Assembly (NCBI GenBank): GCA_016717335.1
Contig: JADKFS010000006.1
Coordinates: 16,739-80,738 of the forward strand
Length of the DNA stretch: 64,000 bases
Reading direction: 5' to 3'
Source: Candidatus Ribeiella danica
Lineage (GTDB): Bacteria; Chloroflexota; Chloroflexia; Chloroflexales; Roseiflexaceae
Shown in pieces: positions 44,176 to 53,709 of this stretch. The notes beneath the pieces were generated by a model that was not told the origin of the DNA, made no database searches, and saw only the letters and a program-made list of their open reading frames with translations. Position 1 is the first letter of the stretch; every line of letters begins with the position of its first letter. The position numbers and the translations under genes are program-made.

Positions 44176-47100
44176 ATGACGACCCACGACGAAGCGAACC
44201 CCCAAGCGCAGCCGCTCGATGAGCTGCAGTCTCTCCGCCAGCGCGTCCGCGATCTCGAGTCGGCCCAGCTGCGGCTGGCGTTTCTGACCGAGGCCGGCGC
44301 TGAGCTGGTCGCCACGCTCGACTACGAGGCGCGCCTGCAGCGCGTGGCCGATCTGGTGGTGCCGCAGCTCGCCGACTGGTGTGTCGTGATGCTGGTGGCC
44401 GCCGAGGACACGATCGAGTCGATCGCGGCGGCGCACGCCGACCCCGCGAAGACGCAGCTGGTGCTCGATCTGGGGCGCCGGCACCTGCGCGACCGCGCGA
44501 CGGCGGCCGGCGCCGGCGTGCTTGGCGACGGCCGGCCCGCGCTCTACGCGGAGGTCGACGCGCAGCGGCTGGCGACCATGGCGCGCGACGCCGAGCAGCT
44601 CCGGCTGCTGCGCGCGGTCGGCGTCACCTCGGCGGTCGTCGTGCCGCTGGCCGCGCGCGGCCAGACCCTCGGCGCGATCGCCTTCGGGTCGGCCGAGTCG
44701 GGCCGCCGCTATGGGCCGGACGACCTGGCGCTGGCCGAGGACTACGCCCGCCAGGCCGCGCTGGCGATCGACAACGCGCGGCTGCACCGGCAGATGCGCC
44801 AGTCGCGCGACCAGGTCGCGGCGATCCTGCGCGGCGTGAGCGACGGCGTCACGGTCCAGGACTCGTCCGGCCGCCTGATCTACGCGAACGACGTGGCGGC
44901 GCTGGCCTGCGGCTACCCCAGCGCCGCGGCGCTGCTGGCGGCGCCGCCCGGCCAGGCGCTGGCGCGCTTCACGGTGATGGACAAGGCCGGCCAGCCGGTC
45001 TCGGCCGATCAGCTGCCGGGCCGGCGCGCGCTGAGCGGCCAGCCCGCGCCCGAGATGCTGCTGCGCTTTCGGCCGCAGGCGACCGGCGAGGAGCGCTGGT
45101 CGCTGGTTCGCTCGACTCCGGTGCTCGACGAGCGCGGCCAGGTGCAGCTGGCGGTCACCACGCTGCGCGACATCACCGAGATCAAGCAGGCTGAGCGCCA
45201 GGTGCGCGATCAGCGCGAGTGGCTGGCGGTGACCCTGGCCAGCATCGGCGACGCCGTGATCGCCACCGACGCGGCCGGCCGGGTCGCCTTTATGAACCCG
45301 GTGGCCGAGGCGCTCACCGGCTGGAGCCAGGCGCAGGCGAGCGGCCAGGACCTGGCGGAGGTCTTCCGGATCGTCAACGAGCAGACCCACGAGCTGGCGG
45401 ACAGCCCGGCCGCGCGCGTGCTGCGCGAGGGCGCCGTGGTCGGGCTGGCGAACCACACGGTGCTGATCGCGAAGGACGGCGCCGCGCGCCCGATCGACGA
45501 CAGCGGCGCGCCGATCAAGAGCGCCGGCGGCGACATTATCGGCGTCGTGCTGGTGTTCCGCGACATGACCGAGCGCCGGCAGGCCGAGCAGGCGCTGCTA
45601 GAGAGCGAGGCGCGCTTTCGCACCATGGCCGACCACGCGCCGGTGCTGATCTGGATGGCCGGCCCCGACGGGCGCTGCAATTACTTCAACGACGGCTGGC
45701 TGCAGTTCACCGGGCGCAGCTTCGAGCAGGAGCTTGGCGACGGCTGGGTCGCGGGCATCCACCCGGACGACCGCCAGCGCTGCATGGCGATCTACCGGTC
45801 GGCGCTGGGCGAGCGGCGGCCATTCACGATGGAGTACCGGCTGCGGCGCGCCGATGGCGAGTATCGCTGGGTGCTCGCCAATGGCGCGCCGCGCTGGGCC
45901 TCCGACGGCAGCTTTGTCGGCTACATCGGCTCGTGTGTCGAGATCGACGAGCGCATCCGGATCGAGCGGCGCCTGTCGGTCCAGTACGCGGTGGCGCGCA
46001 TCCTGGCCGAGGCGGCCACCCTGCAAGAGGTCATGCCCGCGCTCCTGCAGGCGGTCTGCGAGGGGCTGGAGTGGGACTGGGGCGCGCTGTGGGTTGCCGA
46101 TCGGCGCGCCAACGTGCTGCGCTGCGAGTCCAGCTGGCAGTCGCCGTCGCTCAGCGAGACGACGTTCGCCGAGCGCTCGCGGGCGCTGAGCTTCGCCCCC
46201 GGCGCGGGGCTGCCCGGCCGCGTGTGGGCTGCCGGCGAGCCGACCTGGCTGGTGGACATCGTCGCCGAGCTTGGCCACCCGCGCTCGGCGATCGCCGGGC
46301 AGAGCGGGCTGCACGGTATGGTCGCGGCCCCGATCCGGCTGGGCGGCGCCGTGCTGGGCGTGCTCGAGCTGGCCAGCCGCGCGCCGCAGCCGACCGACCA
46401 GGCCGTGCTGGCGATGGTGTCGGCGATCGGCAGCCAGATCGGCCAGTTCATCGAGCGCGCGCAGGCCAAGCAGGGGCTGGCGCGCTACCAGCTGCTCTCC
46501 GAGAACGCGCGCGACATCATCCTGTTCATCGGCGGCGACGGCCAGATTCTCGAGGCCAACGACGCCGCCGTCAAGGCCTACGGCTACAGCCACGCGGAGC
46601 TGCTCGACCGCCGGATCTACGACCTGCGCGCCGCCGACACCCAGAGGAGCGTCGAGTCGCAGATGGTGCAGGCCGACAGCGGCGGGGTGATCTTCGAGAC
46701 CGTGCATCGCCGCAAGAATGGCGAGGACTTTCCGGTCGAGGTCAGCTCGCGCGGCGCGCAGGTGGGGGCCGACCGGATGCTGCTGAGCATCATCCGCGAC
46801 ATCAGCGAGCGCAAGCAGGCCGAGCGCCGGCAGCACTTCCTGGCGGACGCGAGCAGCGTGCTGGCCGGCTCGCTCGACTACGAGGTGACGCTGCAGAGCA
46901 TCACGCGGCTGGCGGTGCCGGCGATCGCCGACTGGTGCGCGGTGCATATGGTCGAGAGCGACGGCACCATCCGGCGGCTGGCGGTGGCGCATGTCGACCC
47001 GGACAAGCAGGCGCTGGCGAGCGGCCGCCCGGAGCGCTACGCGCTGGAGCCGGGCGCGCAGCATATCGTGCCGCAGGTCGTGCGCAGCGGCCAGCCCGAG

Positions 47101-48069
47101 CTGTACCGCGAGGTGCCGGATCAGCTGCTGGTCGACTCCGCGCGCGACGAGGAGCACCTGCAGCTGCTGCGGCTGCTGGGCTTCGGATCGTACATGTGCG
47201 TGCCGATGCACCACCGCGGGCGCGTGCTCGGCACGATCACGCTCGTCACCGCCAGGTCGGGCCGGCGCTACGGGCTGGAGGACCTGGCGCTGGCCGAGGA
47301 GCTGGCCCACCGCGCCGCGATCGCGATCGACAACGCGCGGCTGTACCGCGAGGCCCAGGACGCCATCCGGCTGCGCGACCAGTTCCTCTCGATCGCCTCG
47401 CACGAGCTGAAGACGCCGCTGACCTCGCTGTTCGGCAACGCCCAGATGCTGCAGCGCCGGGCGAGCCGCGAGGGCGACTTCGACGAGCGGCACCTGCGCG
47501 CGCTGAACGTGATCGCCGACCAGGCCGGCCGCCTGAACAAGATGATCGCGGCGCTGCTCGACATCTCGCGCATCCAGATGGGGCAGCTGAGCATCGAGCG
47601 CGCGCCGGTCGATCTCGCCGCGCTGGCGGATCGGGTCGTGTCCGAGGTGCAGCCGCTGCTGGAGGACCACGCGATCGATTGCCAGGCCGCGGCGGGCCTG
47701 CAGATCGAGGGCGACGAGCTGCGGCTGGAGCAGGTGCTGCAGAATCTGATCCAGAACGCGATCAAGTACAGCCCGGCCGGCGGCACGATCCGGGTGCGCG
47801 CCGAGCGCTGCGGCGACCAGGCCTGCCTGTCGGTCGCCGACCAGGGCATCGGCATCCCGGCGGACGCGCTGCCCAACCTGTTCCAGCGCTTCTACCGCGC
47901 GGCCAACGTCGACGAGCAGCACATCAGCGGCATGGGCGTCGGGCTGTACGTGGTCAGGGAGATCGTCACGCTGCACGGCGGCCAGGTGGCGGTCGCGAGC
48001 GAGGAGGGCCAGGGCAGCACCTTCACGATCCGGCTGCCGCTGCTGCGGCGGCGCGGCCGCCGCCGGTAG
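44176..48069 (+). CDS. Multi-sensor histidine kinase (GAF/PAS array)
   Basis: The 1297-residue protein begins at the ATG at 44176. The domain order is GAF (~25-205), PAS (~215-345), PAS (~350-470), PAS (~475-595, ILIWMAGPDGR-type with YFNDGWLQFTGR), GAF (~600-770), PAS (~775-885), GAF (~890-1060), HisKA with SHELKTP (~1075) and HATPase (NLIQNAIKYSPAGG, DQGIGIPADAL, GMGVGLYVVREI). The first and third GAF domains are alike (LDYEARLQRVADLVVPQLAD versus LDYEVTLQSITRLAVPAIAD), so one arose by duplication. It is soluble. PAS and GAF domains could bind flavin, haem or tetrapyrrole, but no conserved bilin cysteine is obvious. Confidence 0.9.
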   Translation: MTTHDEANPQAQPLDELQSLRQRVRDLESAQLRLAFLTEAGAELVATLDYEARLQRVADLVVPQLADWCVVMLVAAEDTIESIAAAHADPAKTQLVLDLGRRHLRDRATAAGAGVLGDGRPALYAEVDAQRLATMARDAEQLRLLRAVGVTSAVVVPLAARGQTLGAIAFGSAESGRRYGPDDLALAEDYARQAALAIDNARLHRQMRQSRDQVAAILRGVSDGVTVQDSSGRLIYANDVAALACGYPSAAALLAAPPGQALARFTVMDKAGQPVSADQLPGRRALSGQPAPEMLLRFRPQATGEERWSLVRSTPVLDERGQVQLAVTTLRDITEIKQAERQVRDQREWLAVTLASIGDAVIATDAAGRVAFMNPVAEALTGWSQAQASGQDLAEVFRIVNEQTHELADSPAARVLREGAVVGLANHTVLIAKDGAARPIDDSGAPIKSAGGDIIGVVLVFRDMTERRQAEQALLESEARFRTMADHAPVLIWMAGPDGRCNYFNDGWLQFTGRSFEQELGDGWVAGIHPDDRQRCMAIYRSALGERRPFTMEYRLRRADGEYRWVLANGAPRWASDGSFVGYIGSCVEIDERIRIERRLSVQYAVARILAEAATLQEVMPALLQAVCEGLEWDWGALWVADRRANVLRCESSWQSPSLSETTFAERSRALSFAPGAGLPGRVWAAGEPTWLVDIVAELGHPRSAIAGQSGLHGMVAAPIRLGGAVLGVLELASRAPQPTDQAVLAMVSAIGSQIGQFIERAQAKQGLARYQLLSENARDIILFIGGDGQILEANDAAVKAYGYSHAELLDRRIYDLRAADTQRSVESQMVQADSGGVIFETVHRRKNGEDFPVEVSSRGAQVGADRMLLSIIRDISERKQAERRQHFLADASSVLAGSLDYEVTLQSITRLAVPAIADWCAVHMVESDGTIRRLAVAHVDPDKQALASGRPERYALEPGAQHIVPQVVRSGQPELYREVPDQLLVDSARDEEHLQLLRLLGFGSYMCVPMHHRGRVLGTITLVTARSGRRYGLEDLALAEELAHRAAIAIDNARLYREAQDAIRLRDQFLSIASHELKTPLTSLFGNAQMLQRRASREGDFDERHLRALNVIADQAGRLNKMIAALLDISRIQMGQLSIERAPVDLAALADRVVSEVQPLLEDHAIDCQAAAGLQIEGDELRLEQVLQNLIQNAIKYSPAGGTIRVRAERCGDQACLSVADQGIGIPADALPNLFQRFYRAANVDEQHISGMGVGLYVVREIVTLHGGQVAVASEEGQGSTFTIRLPLLRRRGRRR

Positions 48070-48154
48070 CGCGGCGCCCTTGCCTCCTGCCCTTCGCGGG
48101 AGGATGCTGTCCTGTGGTGCCGTGGTGTGCTGCTCTGCAGCGGGCACCACCACG

Positions 48155-48197
48155 AATCCCCCCTCTCCCAGCGGGAGAGGGGGATAGGGGGGTGAGG
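48155..48197. repeat. REP-like hairpin between convergent genes
   Basis: CCCCCTCTCCCAGCGGGAGA GGGGGATAGGGGG forms a strong hairpin between two convergent genes (stops at 48069 and 48209). It belongs to the palindromic family seen at 17005 and 36770 and may act as a bidirectional transcription block. Confidence 0.6.
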
Positions 48198-48208
48198 GTC
48201 CAACAGGA

Positions 48209-50917
48209 TCAGCTCTGCACCGCGGTCTGTCGCGTCAGCAGCCGCTCGTCGCTGCCGTGCTGGAGCTGCTCGAACATCTGGGCGTTGTCGATCGCGATCG
48301 CCGCGGCGACCGCGATCGTCTCCAGGAAGTCGAGCCACTCCGGGTTGGGCGCGAGCGGGGCGCGGTGGAGCAGCTCGAGCACGCCCACGACCTGGCCCCT
48401 GGCCAGCAGCGGGACGCCGTAGTAGGCCACGAACCCCTCGGCGGCGGCCAGCTGCGCCTGCACGTGCGCCTCCCGCGAGCTGCGCAGGTCGGCGATGCCG
48501 AGGATGCGCCGCTCGATCGCCGCGCGGCCGGCCAGGCTCTCGCCCGCGAAGGCGCGCGGCCGGTGCGCCGGCACGACCCGCAGCCCGCGCCCGCACACGT
48601 ACTCCAGCGTCTGCGCGCGCGAGTTGTAGATCAGCACGTCGGCGGCGTCGACGCCCAGCTGGCCGGTCGCCTGGTCGAGCAGCACCTCCAGGGTCAGGCG
48701 CAGGTCGAGGCTGGCGGTGGTGGCCAGCCCGATCGCGCGCGCGGCGTGCAGCCGCCGCAGCCGCAGGTCGGCCTGCTCGTGCAGCGTGGCGCGGCACAGC
48801 GCGTTGGCCGCCACCTCGCCGAAGGTCGCCAGCAGCTGCAGCTCGACGTCGCTGATCGGCGTGTGGCGGCCGACCCACAGCAGCCCCAGCGTCTCGTGCT
48901 CGACGATCAGCGGGACGAACGCCGGCGCCGGGCCGATGCCGGGGGGCTCGATCGCGGCCGGCGTGTGCCTGGCCGGCACGACCGCGCCAGGCTGCGGCTG
49001 GCCGGCCACGAGATCCAGCTCGCCCGACCAGACCTCGGCCGGCAGGCGCACCCCGGCCAGGTGCGCCCAGTCGCCGCGCGCGATCTCGACCAGCATCTCG
49101 TCGCTGGGCGGGCTGCGCCATGCCAGCGCGGCGCGGTCGCCCTGCACCAGCGCGAGCACGTGCTCGACGACGATCGAGGCCATCGCGGCGCGGGTCGGCG
49201 TGTCGCGCAGCGACGCGGCCATGGCGGTGATGCTCTCCAGCGCGCGGGCGTAGCGCTGGCGCTCGGTGACGTCGCGCATGATCACGGTGAAGTAGCGCCG
49301 CCCGGCCGCCTCGGTCTGCGAGATCGACGCCTCGATCGGGAACTCCTCGCCGTTGGCGCGCAGCCCATACACGACCCCCAGCGAGCGCATCGACCGGCGG
49401 GTGCGGGTGCTCTGGCCGAAGGCCTGGATGTACTTATGGTGCAGGTCGCGAAAGCGCTCCGGCAGGAGCCGGTCGAGCGGCTGGCCGATCGCCTGCGCGG
49501 CGGAGCAGCGGAACATCTGCTCGGCCGCCGTGTTGAACAGCGAGATGCGCTGCTCGGCGTCGATCGTCACGATCGCGTCCATCGCCGATCCGATGATGCC
49601 GGACAGGCGCGACTGGCTCTCCTGCAGGGCCTCCTCGGTCTGCTTGCGCTCGATCGCGGTGGCCAGCACGTGCGCGATCGACTGGAGGAAGTGCGCGTCG
49701 TCGCTCGAGAACTTGCGCTGCCTGGTGGTGTGCACGCTCAGCACGCCGAACGGGCGCGCGCGGCCGTGGATCACCACGCTCACCCCGCTGATCACGCCGT
49801 GCTCGCGCAGGAACGGCGACTTGAAGCGCGTCTCGGTGAGCAGGTTCTCGACGATCACCGGCGCGCCCGAGAGCAGCGTGTAGCCGGCCTGCGAGCGCAT
49901 CTGCGTGCCGAGCGTGGTGGTGTCGATCTGCCCGGGCTTCCAGCCGACGCCGGCGCGCAGCAGCAGCACGCCGGCCGCGGGGTCGAGCTCCAGGATCTGG
50001 CAGTACTCGACCGCCAGGATCGCGGCGAGCCGCACCGAGGCCTCGTCCATCAGCGCGGCGGGCTCGGCGCCGCCCAGCGCGCGCAGCCCCAGGTCGGCCA
50101 CGGCGGCCTGCTGGCGCACGTGCGACTCGAGCCCCGACTCGGCCAGCTTGCGCTCGCTGATGTCCACGCACGAGCCGATAAAGCCGACGAAGCTGCCGTC
50201 GGGCGTGTAGCGCGGCGCGCCGGTCTCCAGAATCCAGCGGTACTCGCCGTCGGCGCGCCGCAGCCGGTACTCCATCGTGAAGTCGCGCCGGCTCTCGAAC
50301 GCGGCCACGTAGCTGTCGAAGCAGTGCTGGAAATCCTGCGAGTGGACGCCCTCGATCCAGCCGTAGCCCTTCTCCTGCTCGATCGTCCGGCCGGTGAAGT
50401 CCAGCCAGCGCTTGTTGAAGTAGTGGCAGAACTTATCGGTGCCGGCCATCCAGATCAGCACCGGCGCGGTGTCGGCCATGGTGTGGAAGCGCTCCTCGCT
50501 CTCGCTGAGCGCCTTCTCGGCCTGCTGGCGCTTGCGCCGCTCGGCCGCCTCGCGCAGCTCGCGCTCGACCGCCGGCGCCAGGCGCGCCAGGTTGCTCTTC
50601 ATGATATAGTCGTGTGCGCCGGCCTTCATCGCGGCCACCGCGATGTCTTCGCCGATCGCGCCCGAGACGATGATGAACGGCAGGTTGAACCCGCGGTCCT
50701 TCAGCAGAGTCAGCGCGGCCGGGGCGCTGAAGCGCGGCATGTTGTGGTCGGCGATCACAATGTCCCACGGCTGGCGATCGAGCGCGCCGCTCATGGCCGC
50801 GGCCGTCTCGACCCGCTCGTACGCGAGGCTATACCCGCCGCGCTGCAGTGCGCGCACGATCAGCGCCATGTCGTCTTCCGAATCCTCGACGATCAGGACC
50901 GACAGCGGCGTGCTCAT
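48209..50917 (-). CDS. REC-PAS-GAF-PAS-GAF-GAF signalling protein without output domain
   Basis: The 902-residue protein starts with a receiver domain (LIVEDSEDDMALIVRAL, DIVIADHNMPRFS, DYIMKSNLARL). It continues with PAS (~140-265, YFNKRWLDFTGR), GAF (~270-420), PAS (~430-555, DAIVTIDAEQRISLFNTAAE) and two GAF domains (~560-885). It ends MFEQLQHGSDERLLTRQTAV. In related Chloroflexota proteins a C-terminal HD-GYP phosphohydrolase often follows such a GAF, as I recall. None is present here and the downstream region shows no leftover. It is the last gene of the kai operon, 12 bp after the response regulator. Confidence 0.88.
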   Translation of the reverse strand: MSTPLSVLIVEDSEDDMALIVRALQRGGYSLAYERVETAAAMSGALDRQPWDIVIADHNMPRFSAPAALTLLKDRGFNLPFIIVSGAIGEDIAVAAMKAGAHDYIMKSNLARLAPAVERELREAAERRKRQQAEKALSESEERFHTMADTAPVLIWMAGTDKFCHYFNKRWLDFTGRTIEQEKGYGWIEGVHSQDFQHCFDSYVAAFESRRDFTMEYRLRRADGEYRWILETGAPRYTPDGSFVGFIGSCVDISERKLAESGLESHVRQQAAVADLGLRALGGAEPAALMDEASVRLAAILAVEYCQILELDPAAGVLLLRAGVGWKPGQIDTTTLGTQMRSQAGYTLLSGAPVIVENLLTETRFKSPFLREHGVISGVSVVIHGRARPFGVLSVHTTRQRKFSSDDAHFLQSIAHVLATAIERKQTEEALQESQSRLSGIIGSAMDAIVTIDAEQRISLFNTAAEQMFRCSAAQAIGQPLDRLLPERFRDLHHKYIQAFGQSTRTRRSMRSLGVVYGLRANGEEFPIEASISQTEAAGRRYFTVIMRDVTERQRYARALESITAMAASLRDTPTRAAMASIVVEHVLALVQGDRAALAWRSPPSDEMLVEIARGDWAHLAGVRLPAEVWSGELDLVAGQPQPGAVVPARHTPAAIEPPGIGPAPAFVPLIVEHETLGLLWVGRHTPISDVELQLLATFGEVAANALCRATLHEQADLRLRRLHAARAIGLATTASLDLRLTLEVLLDQATGQLGVDAADVLIYNSRAQTLEYVCGRGLRVVPAHRPRAFAGESLAGRAAIERRILGIADLRSSREAHVQAQLAAAEGFVAYYGVPLLARGQVVGVLELLHRAPLAPNPEWLDFLETIAVAAAIAIDNAQMFEQLQHGSDERLLTRQTAVQS

Positions 50918-50929
50918 CGATGTCCTCCC

Positions 50930-51367
50930 CTACGCGGGCGGTGCCTCGTTCAAGATCAGCCAGTACTGGCCGAGCTGGCGCACCGCCTCGTTGAACTGAA
51001 GGTAGTCTACCGGCTTGCGGATGTAGCTGTTGGCCCCGAGGCTGTAGCTCTCGACCATATCCTGCGCCTCGCGCGACGAGGTCAGGACGACCACGGGGAT
51101 CAGCCTGGTGCGGGTGTCGGCGCGCAGGCGCCGCAGCACCTCCAGGCCGTCGATCTTCGGCAGCTTCAGGTCGAGCAGGATGACCTGCGGCATATGGCTG
51201 GAGTCGCGGCTGGCGTGCTGGCCGGTGGCGAACAGGTACTCGAGCGCCTCGACGCCGTTGCGCGCCACCACGATCTCGTCGAAGACGTCGCTCTTCTTGA
51301 AGGCGCGCAGGGTCAGCGTCTCGTCGTCGGGGTTATCCTCCACCAGCATGACGGTCTTACTGTTCAT
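50930..51367 (-). CDS. Rcp1-type response regulator
   Basis: The 145-residue single receiver reads VMLVEDNPDDETLTLRAFKK, ILLDLKLPKIDGLEVLRRLR, VVVLTSSREAQDMVESYSLG and SYIRKPVDYLQF. The long alpha-helical C-terminus and the NPDD start are typical of Rcp1-like partners of phytochrome-type kinases. Its ATG overlaps the stop of the kinase (ATGA), making that kinase its probable donor. Confidence 0.93.
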   Translation of the reverse strand: MNSKTVMLVEDNPDDETLTLRAFKKSDVFDEIVVARNGVEALEYLFATGQHASRDSSHMPQVILLDLKLPKIDGLEVLRRLRADTRTRLIPVVVLTSSREAQDMVESYSLGANSYIRKPVDYLQFNEAVRQLGQYWLILNEAPPA

Positions 51368-53709
51368 GTGCTGGCCTCACGAGCGGCCGCCATCTGGGAG
51401 CCGCTCTCCGATCGCTCGTCGCCGAGCGTAAAATAGAACGTCGCGCCGCGGTCGATCGCGCCTTCGCCCCAGACCTGGCCGCCGTGGCGCTGGATGATCC
51501 GCTTGACTGTGATCAGCCCGATGCCGGTGCCCTCGTACTCCTCGGCCGTGTGCAGGCGCTGGAACACGCCGAACAGCTTGTCGGCATAGGCCATGTCGAA
51601 GCCGGCGCCGTCGTCGCGCACGAAGTAGGCCGGCAGGCCGTCGCGCGTGGTGAGCCCGAACTCGATCCGCGCCTGCGCGCGCCGCGAGGTAAACTTCCAG
51701 GCGTTGTCGAGCAGGTTCTCGAGCGCGATCCGCAGCAGCCGCGGGTCGCCGTTGGCGACCAGCCCCGGCGCCACCACCAGATCGATCCGCCGGCCGGGCT
51801 GGGCGCGCTGCAGCCCCGCCGCGATCGTCTCCACCAGCGCGCTCAGGTCGATCGCCTTCGGGCACATGTCGCTGCGGGTGAGCCGCGACAGGTTCAGCAT
51901 GTCGTCGATCAGCTGGCCCATGCGCTGGCAGGCCGCGCGGATGCGCTGCAGGTAGTCGCGGCCGGTCGCGTCCAGCCGCTCGGCGTAGTCTTCCAGCAGC
52001 GCCTGGCTGAAGCCGTCGATGCTGCGCAGCGGCGCGCGCAGGTCGTGCGAGACCGAGTAGCTGAACGCCTCCAGCTCGTGGTTGGCCGCCTCCAGCTCGG
52101 CGGTGCGCTCGGCCACGCGCTGCTCGAGCACGCCGTTGAGCCGGCGGATCTGCTCCTCGGCGCGCTCGCGCTCGGTAATATCGTGCCACGAGACGACCGC
52201 CCCGCGCAGGCGGTCGCTGTTCCACAGCGGCGCGGCCGAGGCCATGATCACGAACTCGCGCCCGTTGGCATTCGTGAACAGCAGCCGCTCGTTCGTCACC
52301 GTCTCGCCGCGCAGCGCGCGGGTCGAGGGCAGCTGCTCGTACGGGGTGGCGCTGCCGTCCAGCTGGCGGACGCTCAGCTTTTGTATCAGCTCGGCGCGGG
52401 CCACGCCGGTCGGGTCGAGCCCATAGGCCGCGACGGCGATCGGGTTGACCTTGGTCGTGCGGCCGTCGGCGTCGTAGATCAGCACCGGGTCGGTCATGGC
52501 GGCGAAGACCGCGTCCAGCTCGTCGGCGCGCCGGCGCGACTCGGCCGCCAGCTCCTCCACGCGCTTGCGCGCCAGCACCTGCTCGGTGATCTCGATCACC
52601 ATAAGCATCAGGTCGGGCGGGCCGGGCTGCTCGGCGGCGAGCGGCAGCACCGACCAGCGCCAGTAGGTGACGCCGCGCGCGAAGCCGACGTGGCGGTACT
52701 CCGGGTCGACGTGCGGCTGGCCCGAGTCCACCACCTGGTGAAACAGATCGAGCAGGCCGCTCTCGGCCGCGCCGGGGACGAAGTCCTGGAAGCGCAGCCC
52801 GGTGAGGTCGGCGTGCCGGAACGGCTCCTCGAGGAACTCGCCGTAAGTCGGGTTGAACCACTTGACGCGCAGGCTGCGGCCATCGAGCACGGTGATGCCA
52901 GCCGGCGCGTTGTGGACGACGGTCTGGAGCAGGCGGCGCTGCGAGTCGACCTGGCGGTGCAGCCGGTCGCGCTCGGTGATGTCGTGCAGCGAGGCCAGGT
53001 AGGCGACCGCGCCGTCCCAGACGGTCTCGACCACGCGCATCTCGGCCAGGCTGGCCGCGCCGTCGCCGCGCACGATATCGATCTCGGTCGTCTCGTCGGC
53101 CACCACCGGGAAGCCGAACGGCTCGCCGATCAGCATGTCGGGCCGCCGGCCGAACAGCGTCTGCGCGGCGGGGTTGGCGAAGCGCACGAAGCCGTGCCGG
53201 TCGACGATGATGATGCCGTCGGCGTTGCGCGAGGTGATATTCTGGAAGCGCATCGTGCCGATGTGCAGATCGTAGCGCAGGCGCTTGATCTCGGCGCGCT
53301 GGCGCTGCTGCTCGACGGCGTAGTCGATCGCGCGCGCCAGCGTGTCGCCCGCCAGCTGACCGGCGATCAGGTACTCGGCGGCGCCGGCCTGCATGACCCT
53401 CGCGGCGAGCAGCCCGTCGTCGGGGCCGAGCGCGATGATCGGCGTGTCGGGCACGCGCGCCCGCACCGTCGTGAAGCAGCCGATCCCGCGGCCGTCCGGC
53501 AGGCTCAGCGCGACCAGCACGACGTCGATCGGCTCCTGGTCGAGCCGCTGCAGCCCGGCCGCCAGCCGGTCGACGCAGATCAGCCGGATCGCCCGCGCGG
53601 CCCAGCCCGGCCGCGCCGGCTCGCTCAGCGCCGCGCGGATCAGGCGCACCTGATCCGGGGCGTGATCGATCAGCAGCACCTTCAGCGCATGTTCGTCAAT
53701 CCCGCCCAT
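51364..53709 (-). CDS. REC-PAS histidine kinase, phytochrome-like kinase core
   Basis: The 781-residue protein begins with a receiver-like domain (VLLIDHAPDQVRLIRAALSE; the acceptor site is in DVVLVALSLPDG, where the usual aspartate is replaced, so it may be a pseudo-receiver). Three to four PAS domains follow (about 145-530). The kinase core has SYSVSHDLRAPLRSIDGFSQ (HisKA, ~560), LENLLDNAWKFTSRR, DDGAGFDMAYADKLFGVFQR and GTGIGLITVKRIIQRHGG, the pattern of cyanobacterial phytochrome-type kinases. Its start overlaps the kaiC stop by 14 bp. Together with KaiC and the next regulator it resembles a SasA/CikA-like clock input or output kinase (inference). Confidence 0.88.
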   Translation of the reverse strand: MGGIDEHALKVLLIDHAPDQVRLIRAALSEPARPGWAARAIRLICVDRLAAGLQRLDQEPIDVVLVALSLPDGRGIGCFTTVRARVPDTPIIALGPDDGLLAARVMQAGAAEYLIAGQLAGDTLARAIDYAVEQQRQRAEIKRLRYDLHIGTMRFQNITSRNADGIIIVDRHGFVRFANPAAQTLFGRRPDMLIGEPFGFPVVADETTEIDIVRGDGAASLAEMRVVETVWDGAVAYLASLHDITERDRLHRQVDSQRRLLQTVVHNAPAGITVLDGRSLRVKWFNPTYGEFLEEPFRHADLTGLRFQDFVPGAAESGLLDLFHQVVDSGQPHVDPEYRHVGFARGVTYWRWSVLPLAAEQPGPPDLMLMVIEITEQVLARKRVEELAAESRRRADELDAVFAAMTDPVLIYDADGRTTKVNPIAVAAYGLDPTGVARAELIQKLSVRQLDGSATPYEQLPSTRALRGETVTNERLLFTNANGREFVIMASAAPLWNSDRLRGAVVSWHDITERERAEEQIRRLNGVLEQRVAERTAELEAANHELEAFSYSVSHDLRAPLRSIDGFSQALLEDYAERLDATGRDYLQRIRAACQRMGQLIDDMLNLSRLTRSDMCPKAIDLSALVETIAAGLQRAQPGRRIDLVVAPGLVANGDPRLLRIALENLLDNAWKFTSRRAQARIEFGLTTRDGLPAYFVRDDGAGFDMAYADKLFGVFQRLHTAEEYEGTGIGLITVKRIIQRHGGQVWGEGAIDRGATFYFTLGDERSESGSQMAAAREAST

